A DNA stretch of 64,000 nt, taken from the NCBI RefSeq assembly GCF_013415425.1, contig NZ_JACBYC010000163.1, positions 1 to 64,000 of the forward strand. The letters are read 5' to 3'. The notes under the pieces are model-generated. The model was not told where the DNA came from, did not search any database, and worked only from the letters and a program-made list of their open reading frames with translations. Positions 26,372 to 34,922 of this stretch are shown piece by piece. Numbering within the stretch: the first letter of the stretch is position 1; each line of letters opens with the position of its first letter. Made by a program: the position numbers and the translations under genes. Source of the stretch: Gemella sp. GH3. GTDB lineage: Bacteria; Bacillota; Bacilli; Staphylococcales; Gemellaceae.

Positions 26372-27345
26372 TATGCAACTCCTACGAAATAACCTATTGT
26401 TGAAGATAATACAGCAATAATTACAAAGATATAAACTGTTTTTACTTCTCCGTATCCTGATAATTCAAAATGATGATGAAGTGGAGACATTTTAAAAATT
26501 CTTTTACCTGTCTTTTTAAAATAAACAACTTGAATCATTACTGATAAAGTTTCTAAAATATAAACTAAACCTATAAATAGAAACGCTACTTCTTTGTGCA
26601 ATATTATTGATATTGAGGCCAAAATTCCTCCTAATGCTAGTGATCCTGTGTCACCCATAAAAATTTTTGCAGGTTTTTTATTAAATAAAAGAAAGCCTAT
26701 TAATGCTCCTATTATACTTAAACAAAAAATCAATATTGGAATATTATTTTCTTTGTAACTTATTAATGCAAATGATAATGTAGTTATTATAGTTACACTA
26801 GTAGCTAACCCGTCCAGTCCATCAGTTAAATTTACTGCATTTGAAAATCCAGTTTGCCAAAATATTACAAACAATGCATAAATAATTGATAAATTAATGT
26901 TTAAATCTGTAAATGGAATTTTTATATAATTAACATTATCATAAATGAACGTTAGCAATAAATAAAACATAAAAGAAAATAATACTTGTAACGTTAATTT
27001 CATTTTAGGCGATAAACCATCGTTTTTCTTTTTTACAACTATTAACATGTCATCAATATATCCAATTATAGAAAATGATATTGTAGTATATATATACAAC
27101 AAATAATATTTTAGATTATTAGTGTCTATTACTGATGCAATAATTAATGTTATAGTTATCGCTACTATAAAAGATATTCCACCCATAGTTGGAGTTCCCT
27201 TTTTTAAAGCGTGACTTTGTGGTCCTTCTTTTCTTATTTCTTGACCAAATTTTAACTTATGTAAATACTTTATTAAACTCGGTAACATAACTACCGTTAT
27301 TATAAAAGAGCAAAATAATGCTGCTATAATATACAATGAATTCAT
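26371..27345 (-). CDS. mraY: Phospho-MurNAc-pentapeptide transferase MraY
   Basis: MraY forms lipid I on undecaprenyl phosphate. The 324-residue protein has about ten TM segments and the diagnostic loops KKGTPTMGGISF, NLTDGLDGLA with its catalytic Asp residues, FMGDTGSLALGG and MSPLHHHFELSG. It lies 10 bases after the pbp stop and overlaps murD by one base. AAGGAGAG precedes ATG 27345. Confidence 0.98.
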   Translation of the reverse strand: MNSLYIIAALFCSFIITVVMLPSLIKYLHKLKFGQEIRKEGPQSHALKKGTPTMGGISFIVAITITLIIASVIDTNNLKYYLLYIYTTISFSIIGYIDDMLIVVKKKNDGLSPKMKLTLQVLFSFMFYLLLTFIYDNVNYIKIPFTDLNINLSIIYALFVIFWQTGFSNAVNLTDGLDGLATSVTIITTLSFALISYKENNIPILIFCLSIIGALIGFLLFNKKPAKIFMGDTGSLALGGILASISIILHKEVAFLFIGLVYILETLSVMIQVVYFKKTGKRIFKMSPLHHHFELSGYGEVKTVYIFVIIAVLSSTIGYFVGVA

Positions 27346-27355
27346 TAGTCTCTCC

Positions 27356-29560
27356 TTACTCTAATTTTACTTTTAATTTATCTCCACTTTTTATTATTTT
27401 ATTAGCAGCTACAGACTGCTCTTTAACATATCCGTTTCCTTCAATTTCTAAATCTATTCCTGTTAATTCTTTATATCTTAATACATCTACTTTCGACCAA
27501 CCTTTAAAATTAGGTAAAATAATATTTTCTCTACTCGTAACAACAAATACTTTATCATTTACATTAACAGTACTATCTGCATTAGGAAATTGTTGCAATA
27601 CTGTTGTTCCATTTCCTATTAATACTGTATTTTCTGTATGTTTCGATAAATTAGAAATAACACTATTAACATTCTGACCTACATAATTATTCATTTTATA
27701 CATAATATTATTAGATTCTGATTTTTCTTTTTGAACATTTAAATAATCCAATATATTAGTCATAATAGGATTAAATAATTCTTTTGCGGCATTATTATAA
27801 TTTTGAACAGCATTTTTAGTTGGAAGTTTTATAGCTGTATATAAAATAACCTCTGGATTATCACTTGGAGCATACCCTATAAATGAGTGCATAACTTTAT
27901 ACGGACTAGAATAGTAAGTTCCAGTATCTGGATTAACTATTTCGGCAGTACCTGTTTTCCCTGCGACACTATATCCTTCTAATTTATATTTTAATCCTCC
28001 ATTAGCCCATTCTCCATTTACTACCCCATATAATTCTTCTCTCGTTTTTTCAGCAGTTTCTTTTGAAATAGGATTAGAGACTACTGTGCGTTCTCCTTTA
28101 TTAACATAAACGTCACTTGTCTTGTCATGAATTTTTTGTAAAAAATATGGTTTTAACATTTCTCCATCATTAACAATAGCTGTTTCTGCTTGTAACATTT
28201 GTATAGGGGTTACTGTACTTCCTTGACCAAAAACAGTTGTAGAAGCAGATACTTTATTTCCAAAAGCTAATTCTCCTCTAGATTCATTTTCAAAAAGAGA
28301 ATTAGTTACTTTTCCAAAACCAAATTTTTCTAAGCCATACTTAAGTTTATCTGTTCCTAGAGATTCTAGCATAGTTAACATGAGAGTATTAGAAGATTCT
28401 TGAAAACCGTGTCGATAAGTAATAGTTCCCCAACCTACTCTATTATAATCTCTTATAACTGCATCTTCTACTCTGTAAGATCCCGATAGATATGTTTTAT
28501 TAGGATCATAAATACCATTTTCTATCATTATAGCTAAGCTATAAGTTTTCATTGTAGAACCTGGTTCTAAGGCAGAATTATAGATTGCATTAGTCCACGC
28601 TCCAGATATATTTTCTTTAGTATTAGGATTAAATGCAGGGGTTTGACCTATTCCTAAAATTTCACCTGTTTTAGCACTTACAGCAACAGCAAATGCACTT
28701 TCTGGCTCATATTTAGATTGAATATCAGATAAACTATTATCTATAAAGCTTTGAATATTTTTATCTATAGTTAAATAAACGTCTGAACCATCAACTGGTT
28801 TTATTTCAGTAGTAGGTTCATTAGAAACTACTTTGCCCCATGCATCTCTGGCATAAATAATCCTACCATTTTTTCCTCTTAAATAATAATCAAATACTTT
28901 TTCTATACCTAGACGACCCACGATTAAATTACTATCATCAGAAGATTGAGCAAAACCTAAAAAATTACCTAGAAGTGTCCCATTAGGATAATACCTTTTT
29001 GTAGTTGTTTCAAATTTTAATCCAGGTAAATTTAAACTTTCTATTTTCTTTTTATTCTCTATACTTATATCTTTCCCATAGCTACCAAACTCAACTTGAT
29101 AGGCTTTATCATTATTTAAAATATCTAAAATGTTACTCTTATCCAAATTTATTATTTTTGATAACTCTTCTGCTGTTTTTTCTTTATCTACCACATGAAG
29201 TTTTTGGGCAGATTCATCTAACCCCTCAGATGCTTTATCTGATAATACTGCAACTAATTTATATGACTCAATATTATCTGCCAAAATATTACCGTTACGG
29301 TCATATATCTTCCCACGATTAGGCTCTAGTACTCTATCTACAACATATTTTTCTTGAGCTAATTCTCCAAGATTTTGTCCTCTTATAGTACCTAAGACCG
29401 TCATTTGCCCGATATTAAATATTAATATCCATACAAATAAAAAAACAAAAAGTACTGTAAATATCATTTTTGTTCTTTTTCTTGATATATAGTCTTTTGT
29501 TTTTATACTTTTAGGATCTGCCAAAAATCTAAGTGTGATTAATCTTAGAAATTTTTTCAA
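27356..29560 (-). CDS. pbp1: Class B penicillin-binding protein with PASTA domains (PBP1/FtsI type)
   Basis: The septal transpeptidase of the division cluster: 734 residues with a cytoplasmic tail, one TM segment (about 31-51), a PBP dimer domain, a transpeptidase domain and two C-terminal PASTA repeats (about 600-734). Catalytic motifs are intact: Ser335-Thr-Met-Lys338, SSN in FQESSNTL, and KTGTAEI. Start is TTG at 29560, immediately after the ftsL stop (TAA TTG); the next in-frame ATG is at residue 32, inside the TM region, so TTG is preferred. Only one such PBP is present here, as in Staphylococcus; a spoVD-like copy is absent. The gene symbol follows Staphylococcus usage. Confidence 0.93.
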   Translation of the reverse strand: MKKFLRLITLRFLADPKSIKTKDYISRKRTKMIFTVLFVFLFVWILIFNIGQMTVLGTIRGQNLGELAQEKYVVDRVLEPNRGKIYDRNGNILADNIESYKLVAVLSDKASEGLDESAQKLHVVDKEKTAEELSKIINLDKSNILDILNNDKAYQVEFGSYGKDISIENKKKIESLNLPGLKFETTTKRYYPNGTLLGNFLGFAQSSDDSNLIVGRLGIEKVFDYYLRGKNGRIIYARDAWGKVVSNEPTTEIKPVDGSDVYLTIDKNIQSFIDNSLSDIQSKYEPESAFAVAVSAKTGEILGIGQTPAFNPNTKENISGAWTNAIYNSALEPGSTMKTYSLAIMIENGIYDPNKTYLSGSYRVEDAVIRDYNRVGWGTITYRHGFQESSNTLMLTMLESLGTDKLKYGLEKFGFGKVTNSLFENESRGELAFGNKVSASTTVFGQGSTVTPIQMLQAETAIVNDGEMLKPYFLQKIHDKTSDVYVNKGERTVVSNPISKETAEKTREELYGVVNGEWANGGLKYKLEGYSVAGKTGTAEIVNPDTGTYYSSPYKVMHSFIGYAPSDNPEVILYTAIKLPTKNAVQNYNNAAKELFNPIMTNILDYLNVQKEKSESNNIMYKMNNYVGQNVNSVISNLSKHTENTVLIGNGTTVLQQFPNADSTVNVNDKVFVVTSRENIILPNFKGWSKVDVLRYKELTGIDLEIEGNGYVKEQSVAANKIIKSGDKLKVKLE

Positions 29561-29887
29561 TTATCTCACTACCTTTACATTATCTTTTTGTGGTTCCATT
29601 CCTAATATTTCTGCTACTCCTCTTATTCTCTCATAAGAAGATAAATCATTTATTATAACTCTTTGTTCTTCGGTATCATTTTTCATTTTCTTTATTTCTG
29701 CTGTATTTTTAATTTCCTGATTTTGTAAGCTGTATACTTTCCCACTATAACTCAACATAAAATACAACGAAATTATTATAACAAGAGGCAAAGCTATATA
29801 CACAAATAGCTCAGGTCTAGTTAATGTTACTTTTTCTTCTACTTTTTTGACACCATATTCTCTACTATATACTTTTAATGTAGCCAC
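29561..29887 (-). CDS. ftsL: Cell division protein FtsL
   Basis: A 108-residue bitopic protein: a short basic cytoplasmic part, one TM helix (about 28-48) and an extracellular coiled coil (YSLQNQEIKNTAEIKKMKND), as expected for FtsL, which pairs with DivIC and DivIB. The start is GTG 29887 with AAAGGA eight bases upstream. The sequence itself is poorly conserved in this family, so the call rests on topology and its place between rsmH and the PBP gene. Confidence 0.88.
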   Translation of the reverse strand: MATLKVYSREYGVKKVEEKVTLTRPELFVYIALPLVIIISLYFMLSYSGKVYSLQNQEIKNTAEIKKMKNDTEEQRVIINDLSSYERIRGVAEILGMEPQKDNVKVVR

Positions 29888-29915
29888 TGTTCTTATCCTT
29901 TCTATTTTAATATAA

Positions 29916-30848
29916 TTATCTTTGAATTTCCACTATTCTTAACTTAGCACTGCGTGATCTATTATTTTCCTCTAATTCTCTTTCTGTAGGAATTATAGGT
30001 TTTTTATTTACTAATTTTAATTTTGCTTGATATTCTAGAGGAATCATAGGTAAATTTTTAGGTATATTTTGTTCTTTAGAATAAGAATTAAATATTTGCT
30101 TACACAATCTATCTTCTAAAGAGTGAAAAGTAATTACTGAAATTCTTCCACCAATATTTACTAATTTTATAGCTTGCTCTAAAGAATTCTCAAATACTGA
30201 TAATTCATTATTTACAGCTATCCTAATAGCTTGAAAAACTCTTTTGGCTGGATGCCCTCCTTTTCGTCTTGCAGGAGCTGGAATAGAATCCTTAATAATT
30301 TCTACCAAATCAAAAGTCGTTTCAATAGGCTTTTGAGCTCTTCTTTGCTCTATTTTTCTAGCAATTTGTTTAGAAAATTTTTCTTCACCATATCTATAAA
30401 ATATTTTTACTAATTCATGATATTCATAATTGTTTACTACTTCGTAAGCACTAATATCTGCATCTGTATCCATACGCATATCTAGCCTATTGTCAAAATT
30501 ATAACTAAATCCTCTTCCAGGTGTGTCTAATTGGGGAGAGGAAACTCCCAAATCGTAAAGAATACCGTCTACTTTTTCTACACCTAATTTATTTAATTCG
30601 TATTTTATATTTTCAAAATTTGACTTAATAAAAACTACTTTATCTTTATAATCTTCTAATTTTTTCTTAGCATTTTCTATAGCTAATATATCTTGATCAA
30701 AAGCGTATAATTTCCCTGTAGTAAGTTTTTTTAATATTTCTAAACTATGTCCTGCACCACCTAGTGTACAGTCAACATATATGCCATCTTCTTTTACTAC
30801 TAAGCCATCTACAGCTTCATTTAGTAACACACTATAATGCTTAAACAT
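29916..30848 (-). CDS. rsmH: 16S rRNA m4C1402 methyltransferase RsmH (MraW)
   Basis: RsmH N4-methylates C1402 in the ribosomal P site. The 310-residue protein begins [13 protein letters not shown] and shows the SAM-binding [47 protein letters not shown] and ISFHSLED-like [11 protein letters not shown] motifs. It sits second in the division cluster, directly after mraZ, the usual place. Confidence 0.98.
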   Translation of the reverse strand: MFKHYSVLLNEAVDGLVVKEDGIYVDCTLGGAGHSLEILKKLTTGKLYAFDQDILAIENAKKKLEDYKDKVVFIKSNFENIKYELNKLGVEKVDGILYDLGVSSPQLDTPGRGFSYNFDNRLDMRMDTDADISAYEVVNNYEYHELVKIFYRYGEEKFSKQIARKIEQRRAQKPIETTFDLVEIIKDSIPAPARRKGGHPAKRVFQAIRIAVNNELSVFENSLEQAIKLVNIGGRISVITFHSLEDRLCKQIFNSYSKEQNIPKNLPMIPLEYQAKLKLVNKKPIIPTERELEENNRSRSAKLRIVEIQR

Positions 30849-30870
30849 CTAATACCTCTCATTAACTCTT

Positions 30871-31302
30871 CTAAAAATCAAAATTTTCTAATTCTTCTGC
30901 TATTTCTTCAAATGTTTCTTCACTATCAATTAATTGAATATCCCATTTTTCTTTATCCCAAATTTCTATTCTGTTAGAAACACCATTTACAACACATTCT
31001 TTAGTTAATTTGGCGTGGTCAATAAGTGATTGTGGAATATTTATACGACCTTGTTTATCAATCTCTACTTCTGTTGCTCCTGAAAAGAAGAACCTTTGAA
31101 ATGCCCTAGCATTTTTTTTCGTTACTGGTAGTGATTTTATTTTGCTTTCTATTTTTTGCCATTCTTGTAAAGAATAACCAAAAAGACACGAATCTAGTCC
31201 TCTAGTTATTATAAATTTGGCTCCTAATTCTTCTCTAAATTTTATAGGCATACTTATACGCCCTTTAGCATCCATTTTATTATTATATTGACCGATAAAC
31301 AT
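30871..31302 (-). CDS. mraZ: Transcriptional regulator MraZ
   Basis: MraZ (143 residues) is built from two AbrB-like SpoVT repeats; the DXXXR motifs appear as [10 protein letters not shown] and [10 protein letters not shown]. It binds direct repeats upstream of its own operon and represses the division cluster. Three such repeats lie upstream (separate entry). GGTGG precedes ATG 31302. Confidence 0.97.
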   Translation of the reverse strand: MFIGQYNNKMDAKGRISMPIKFREELGAKFIITRGLDSCLFGYSLQEWQKIESKIKSLPVTKKNARAFQRFFFSGATEVEIDKQGRINIPQSLIDHAKLTKECVVNGVSNRIEIWDKEKWDIQLIDSEETFEEIAEELENFDF

Positions 31303-31330
31303 AATTTCACCACCTTACTAATATAATTTA

Positions 31331-31360
31331 CCACATTTCCCCACTTTTTTCCACTATTTA
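31331..31360 (-). promoter_or_regulatory. Three MraZ-type direct repeats at 10-bp spacing
   Basis: On the minus strand GTGG occurs at intervals of exactly ten bases (GTGGAAAAAA, GTGGGGAAAT, GTGGTAAATT, in order from 31354). MraZ is known to bind spaced TGG-containing direct repeats ahead of mraZ, and these lie 29-58 bases before its start codon. Confidence 0.7.
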
Positions 31361-31397
31361 TAGAAAATTTATACATTTTTTTCTAAAAAATAAAATA

Positions 31398-31436
31398 AAA
31401 AAAGATTTATTCATAAATTATGAATAAATCTTTTTT
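31398..31436 (-). terminator. Terminator after the thioredoxin-like gene
   Basis: Perfect 18-bp stem (31398-31415 with 31419-31436), 3-base loop, with a U-rich arm. It insulates the division operon from the upstream gene. Confidence 0.85.
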
Positions 31437-31447
31437 AGTTGCAATAA

Positions 31448-31792
31448 TTATGCTAAAATAAAATTTTCAATTTCTTTCTCTGATAAAGAAGAGTCCATAA
31501 CCACTTTTACTTCATTATTTTTTAATATAAGTAAGGCAGGTACAGTTTTTATATTATATTTTTCTCTAAAACTTACTAAATTATTATCAAAGACATTCTC
31601 ACTATCTACAAAGTAAACATTTTTTTCTAATTGATCTACTACATTTTTCAATTTAGGTGCAAATTTTCTGCAAAAAGGACAACTAGATCTTCCTACAAAT
31701 ACTATTGCTCCTTCTTCTGTTGATAATTTATTTTGTGCATCATCTGATATTATCTTTAAAAAATTTTTTATATTTTCTTCAAAAGTTTGCAT
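31448..31792 (-). CDS. Thioredoxin-fold protein, bacteriocin-accessory (PedC/BrcD-like) type
   Basis: A 114-residue thioredoxin-fold protein with CPFC redox motif (Cys38, Cys41) in VGRSSCPFCRKFAPKL and the cis-Pro loop KTVPALLIL. There is no signal peptide, so it is cytoplasmic as encoded. The motif CPFC and overall length resemble the small thioredoxins annotated as bacteriocin accessory (PedC/BrcD-like), but no bacteriocin genes are nearby, so a general disulfide or redox role is as likely. It forms its own unit with a terminator. Confidence 0.7.
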   Translation of the reverse strand: MQTFEENIKNFLKIISDDAQNKLSTEEGAIVFVGRSSCPFCRKFAPKLKNVVDQLEKNVYFVDSENVFDNNLVSFREKYNIKTVPALLILKNNEVKVVMDSSLSEKEIENFILA

Positions 31793-31862
31793 AATATATC
31801 CTCCTTAATAATTTATAATTGTAACATAAAATATTAATATAACAAATTAATTATACTCAAGT

Positions 31863-32885
31863 CTAGAAGTTATAAGGAATATAAGATAAAAATATTACAG
31901 CAAAGAATATTAAATATAAGAATACAAATAACCATTTCAGCTTAAATATTATTGCTACATATTCTCTAATAAATGCACTCGGAATATAGTAGCCTGCTGT
32001 CCTACATCCTAAACCGTCGCCTCTCATCTTTATTCTTTTAGCATAAGTACTAGTTCTAAAAACGTGATAATCATTGGTAACAAATAAAAATTTAGGATTA
32101 TTTACTTCTTGCTCGCCTAATTTTTTAGAATTTACTAAATTTTCATAAGTAGTTCTAGATGTATCTTCTAAAATTATCTTATCTAAAGGTACATCACCCC
32201 TACTTTCTATATAGTTAAAAATAGCTTGTGCTTCAGATATTTTTTCATCGATACCTTTTCCTCCACTTGCTATTATTTTAACATTTTTATTTTTTGATTT
32301 ATGAAAAGCATATATAGCTTTATCAATTCTCTTTTTCAATAAAGGAGTTACTATCTCTCCATTTATAAGTCCTGCACCATGAATAATAATAAAGTCATAA
32401 GATTTATTTTTTGGAATAAGATTATATAAAATAGAGTAAAGTAGATAACCAACAAAACTAAAAACAAATAATAAGAATGTGTAAAATATAAAGAAACTTA
32501 ATACAGCAAAATATGGATTAACACTATTATACACAGAACTTAATTGAACAAATATACTAAAGTAAAAAAACAATATAGAAATACCTAAAAATAAAGATAA
32601 AATGTTAGTCTTTGAATAGCCCTCTTTTCTTAAAATTATAACTCCATTATATATTAAAAATATTCCCATAATAAGTATAGTTATTGGAATACCTACAAAT
32701 CCCAAAATTAAAAGAATATTATAAATAAATCCATAATCACTATCAAAAGAAATTTGCAATAATGAAATATAAAATAAAAACAAAAATATTATCAACAATA
32801 TAGGATTTAATAAACTTCTCAAATCTCTATACATAGAAATTACTAAAATAATAAAAATTATAAATGTAATTATATATATAAACAT
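31863..32885 (-). CDS. YdcF/ElyC-family membrane protein (DUF218)
   Basis: A 340-residue protein with about five N-terminal TM segments, a cytoplasmic or extracellular DUF218 domain (about 160-300, with IHGAGLINGEIVTPLLKKRI, KIIASGGKG and LEDTSRTTYENL) and a final TM segment (about 315-335). DUF218 proteins such as SanA and ElyC affect envelope integrity; the reaction is not established. GGAGG lies four bases from the ATG. It stands alone between the acpP terminator and the thioredoxin-like gene. Confidence 0.75.
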   Translation of the reverse strand: MFIYIITFIIFIILVISMYRDLRSLLNPILLIIFLFLFYISLLQISFDSDYGFIYNILLILGFVGIPITILIMGIFLIYNGVIILRKEGYSKTNILSLFLGISILFFYFSIFVQLSSVYNSVNPYFAVLSFFIFYTFLLFVFSFVGYLLYSILYNLIPKNKSYDFIIIHGAGLINGEIVTPLLKKRIDKAIYAFHKSKNKNVKIIASGGKGIDEKISEAQAIFNYIESRGDVPLDKIILEDTSRTTYENLVNSKKLGEQEVNNPKFLFVTNDYHVFRTSTYAKRIKMRGDGLGCRTAGYYIPSAFIREYVAIIFKLKWLFVFLYLIFFAVIFLSYIPYNF

Positions 32886-32915
32886 ACTACCTCCTTTTTA
32901 TTATAATAAAATATA

Positions 32916-32951
32916 ATACTACTTCATAAGATAATTTATATAAAGTAGTAT
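32916..32951. repeat. Inverted repeat in the leader of the YdcF-like gene
   Basis: ATACTACTT (32916-32924) is complementary to 32943-32951 around an 18-base loop. A T-run follows on the plus strand only, which is antisense to the local genes. Purpose unclear. Confidence 0.45.
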
Positions 32952-33025
32952 ATTTTTTTAATTAAGTTTAAACAGCCATTATAATATGTAATTATACAAA
33001 AAATCAAATACAAAATCAATAATAT

Positions 33026-33063
33026 AAAAAAATGATATTCGATAAGATGTACAATCGAATACC
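33026..33063 (-). terminator. Terminator after acpP
   Basis: Minus strand stem GGTATTCGAT/ATCGAATATC (one G-U pair) followed by ATTTTTTTATAT, ten bases beyond the acpP stop. Confidence 0.85.
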
Positions 33064-33072
33064 TTTTTCTAT

Positions 33073-33303
33073 CTAAATATTTTTCTGTATATATTCTATT
33101 AAATCACTAATTTTTTCTATGTTACTAGTATCTTCATCAGAAAATTCAAAACCATATTTTTCTTCTATATCCATAACAACTTCCGCTATTTCGATAGAAT
33201 CTGCATCTAAATCATCATTAAGACTTGATTCTAATTTTATATCTTCTTCATTTACACGAATGTGTCTAGTTATTATTTCTTTTAACTCTTCAAATATTGC
33301 CAT
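33073..33303 (-). CDS. acpP: Acyl carrier protein
   Basis: A 76-residue acidic helical protein with the phosphopantetheine attachment Ser36 in DLDADSIEIAEVVM, where most AcpPs have DSL rather than DSI. It carries acyl chains for lipid synthesis and delivers them to PlsX, whose gene ends two bases upstream. It could alternatively be a secondary ACP, but the plsX-acpP linkage supports the fatty-acid role. It is the last gene before a strong terminator. Confidence 0.9.
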   Translation of the reverse strand: MAIFEELKEIITRHIRVNEEDIKLESSLNDDLDADSIEIAEVVMDIEEKYGFEFSDEDTSNIEKISDLIEYIQKNI

Positions 33304-33305
33304 AA

Positions 33306-34271
33306 TTATTCTCCTTTTATTATCTCCGTCATTTTACTATATAATTTTGTTTTATGCATTTTTTTTGCTTGTTGTACCGCAAAATGTACTGCTTTTTCGT
33401 CAGCTGAACCATGAATTTTTATTGCAGGTTTCTGTAAACCTAACAATACAGCTCCTCCATATTCACTGTAATCAAATTTCTTTCTAAATGACTTTAAGCC
33501 TGATTTTACTAATAATGCTGATATTTTAGTTTTAATATTTTTCAAAAATATTCCTTTTAATAAACCACTAAAAGAAATTGCAACACCTTCTATAGTCTTT
33601 AAAATTACGTTACCAGCAAAACCATCTGCTATTATAACATCATACTTATGATCTAATATATTCCTAGCTTCTATATTCCCTTTAAAATTAGAAACATTTT
33701 CTTTTAATAAAATATGTGTTTCTTTGTATAATTTATTACCTTTTGTAGGTTCTTCCCCTATATTTAATAATGCTACACTTGGATTTTCTTTATTGTACAT
33801 ATACTTTATGTATAAATTTCCTAATTTAGCATAATTTAATAAATCGTTAGATTTCGCTTCTACATTAGCACCTAAATCTGTAAGCAAAAATTTATGATCA
33901 GTTACAGTAGGCAACATTGTTGCTAGTGCAGGTTTAGCAACACCCTCAATTCTTCCTAGTATGAATAAAGAACTTGCCATAAATGCACCTGTACTACCTG
34001 CAGATATAGAAACATCTATAACTCCATCTTTTTGATCTTGTAACATCTTTATCATTGTAGAATCTTTTTTTCTTCTATGAACTCTTGCTGAATCATCTTC
34101 AATCAAAACTTCTTCTGTACATAATATTTTTTCTACATTATTTTTTGTTAATAAATCCAAATCTTCTTGTAAACCATAAACAACAAAAGTTATACTTTCA
34201 TCATTAGAGTTAATGTAATTAATTAATTGCTGTTTATCATCTGCTCCGCGTAAATCTAATCCTACTCTCAT
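33306..34271 (-). CDS. plsX: Phosphate acyltransferase PlsX
   Basis: PlsX makes acyl-phosphate from acyl-ACP, starting phospholipid synthesis with PlsY. The 321-residue sequence matches the family over most of its length (SAGSTGAFMASSLFILGRIEGVAKPALA, LTDLGANVEAK, DGFAGNVILKTIEG, YGGAVLLGL). Deviations are an N-terminus reading DLRGAD instead of the usual DAMGGD and SAGST instead of SAGNT. The Bacillus/Staphylococcus order fapR-plsX-fabD-fabG-acpP is reduced here to plsX-acpP, with a sortase gene where fapR would be. Its ATG follows the sortase stop directly. Confidence 0.93.
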   Translation of the reverse strand: MRVGLDLRGADDKQQLINYINSNDESITFVVYGLQEDLDLLTKNNVEKILCTEEVLIEDDSARVHRRKKDSTMIKMLQDQKDGVIDVSISAGSTGAFMASSLFILGRIEGVAKPALATMLPTVTDHKFLLTDLGANVEAKSNDLLNYAKLGNLYIKYMYNKENPSVALLNIGEEPTKGNKLYKETHILLKENVSNFKGNIEARNILDHKYDVIIADGFAGNVILKTIEGVAISFSGLLKGIFLKNIKTKISALLVKSGLKSFRKKFDYSEYGGAVLLGLQKPAIKIHGSADEKAVHFAVQQAKKMHKTKLYSKMTEIIKGE

Positions 34272-34910
34272 CTATACTTTTTCTTCTCCAATTAATTTTG
34301 CTTCCACTACAAAGCGTTCTTCCCAGACACCAGTATTATAATTATAAGCATCACAAGTGAACATTGTTAATTTCTTAGGTTCACCTGGTTTTTGATCTAA
34401 TATTTCTACTTGTGTATCTGTAACATTATAAATCTTTGATACCTCATATGTCAATAGTCTATCTTTAGTAGCTATTTTTACTGTAGTTCCCATTTGTATT
34501 TTTCTTAAATTATAGAACCTAATATCAATTCCTTGAACACTATGACCAGCAAGTACTACATTTTGATCATCTAACGTTTGATTATGGTCTACTGTAGCTA
34601 CACCATTTATTAAATTTATTTCACTGTCTCCTTGAAATATAGGTTCTTGGATTTTTAAATCATCTATTAATAAAATTCCTAACATAGAATCTGTAAGTTT
34701 AATACTAGATGAATTATCTGTAAATAACTTTTGCCACCAAGGAATATTTACATCATTTTCATTATTTTTATAAGCTGTTATTATTTTATTATTTACGCTT
34801 CCCGTCAAATACTCTCTAATTTTATCCTTAAAAATCAAAATACCCGAAGTGAACAATAGAACTACTATCAAGATATTTATTAATATATTTTTTAATCTTT
34901 TTTTGTTCAT
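34272..34910 (-). CDS. srtA: Class A sortase
   Basis: Sortase A cleaves LPXTG-type surface proteins and joins them to lipid II-linked peptide on the outer face of the membrane. The 212 residues begin with a TM anchor (about 8-27). The catalytic triad is visible: His123 in LAGHSVQG, Cys186 in LTMFTCDAYN, and Arg199 in WEERFVV. The Cys motif is MFTC rather than TLxTC. No LPXTG substrates are in the window. It is between recG and plsX, 12 bases after recG. Confidence 0.92.
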   Translation of the reverse strand: MNKKRLKNILINILIVVLLFTSGILIFKDKIREYLTGSVNNKIITAYKNNENDVNIPWWQKLFTDNSSSIKLTDSMLGILLIDDLKIQEPIFQGDSEINLINGVATVDHNQTLDDQNVVLAGHSVQGIDIRFYNLRKIQMGTTVKIATKDRLLTYEVSKIYNVTDTQVEILDQKPGEPKKLTMFTCDAYNYNTGVWEERFVVEAKLIGEEKV

Positions 34911-34922
34911 TATTTCTCCTAA

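Noticed and set aside
31448-31792. Bacteriocin locus suggested by the thioredoxin-like protein
   Set aside because: No leader peptide gene, ABC exporter or immunity gene is nearby; the neighbours are housekeeping genes.
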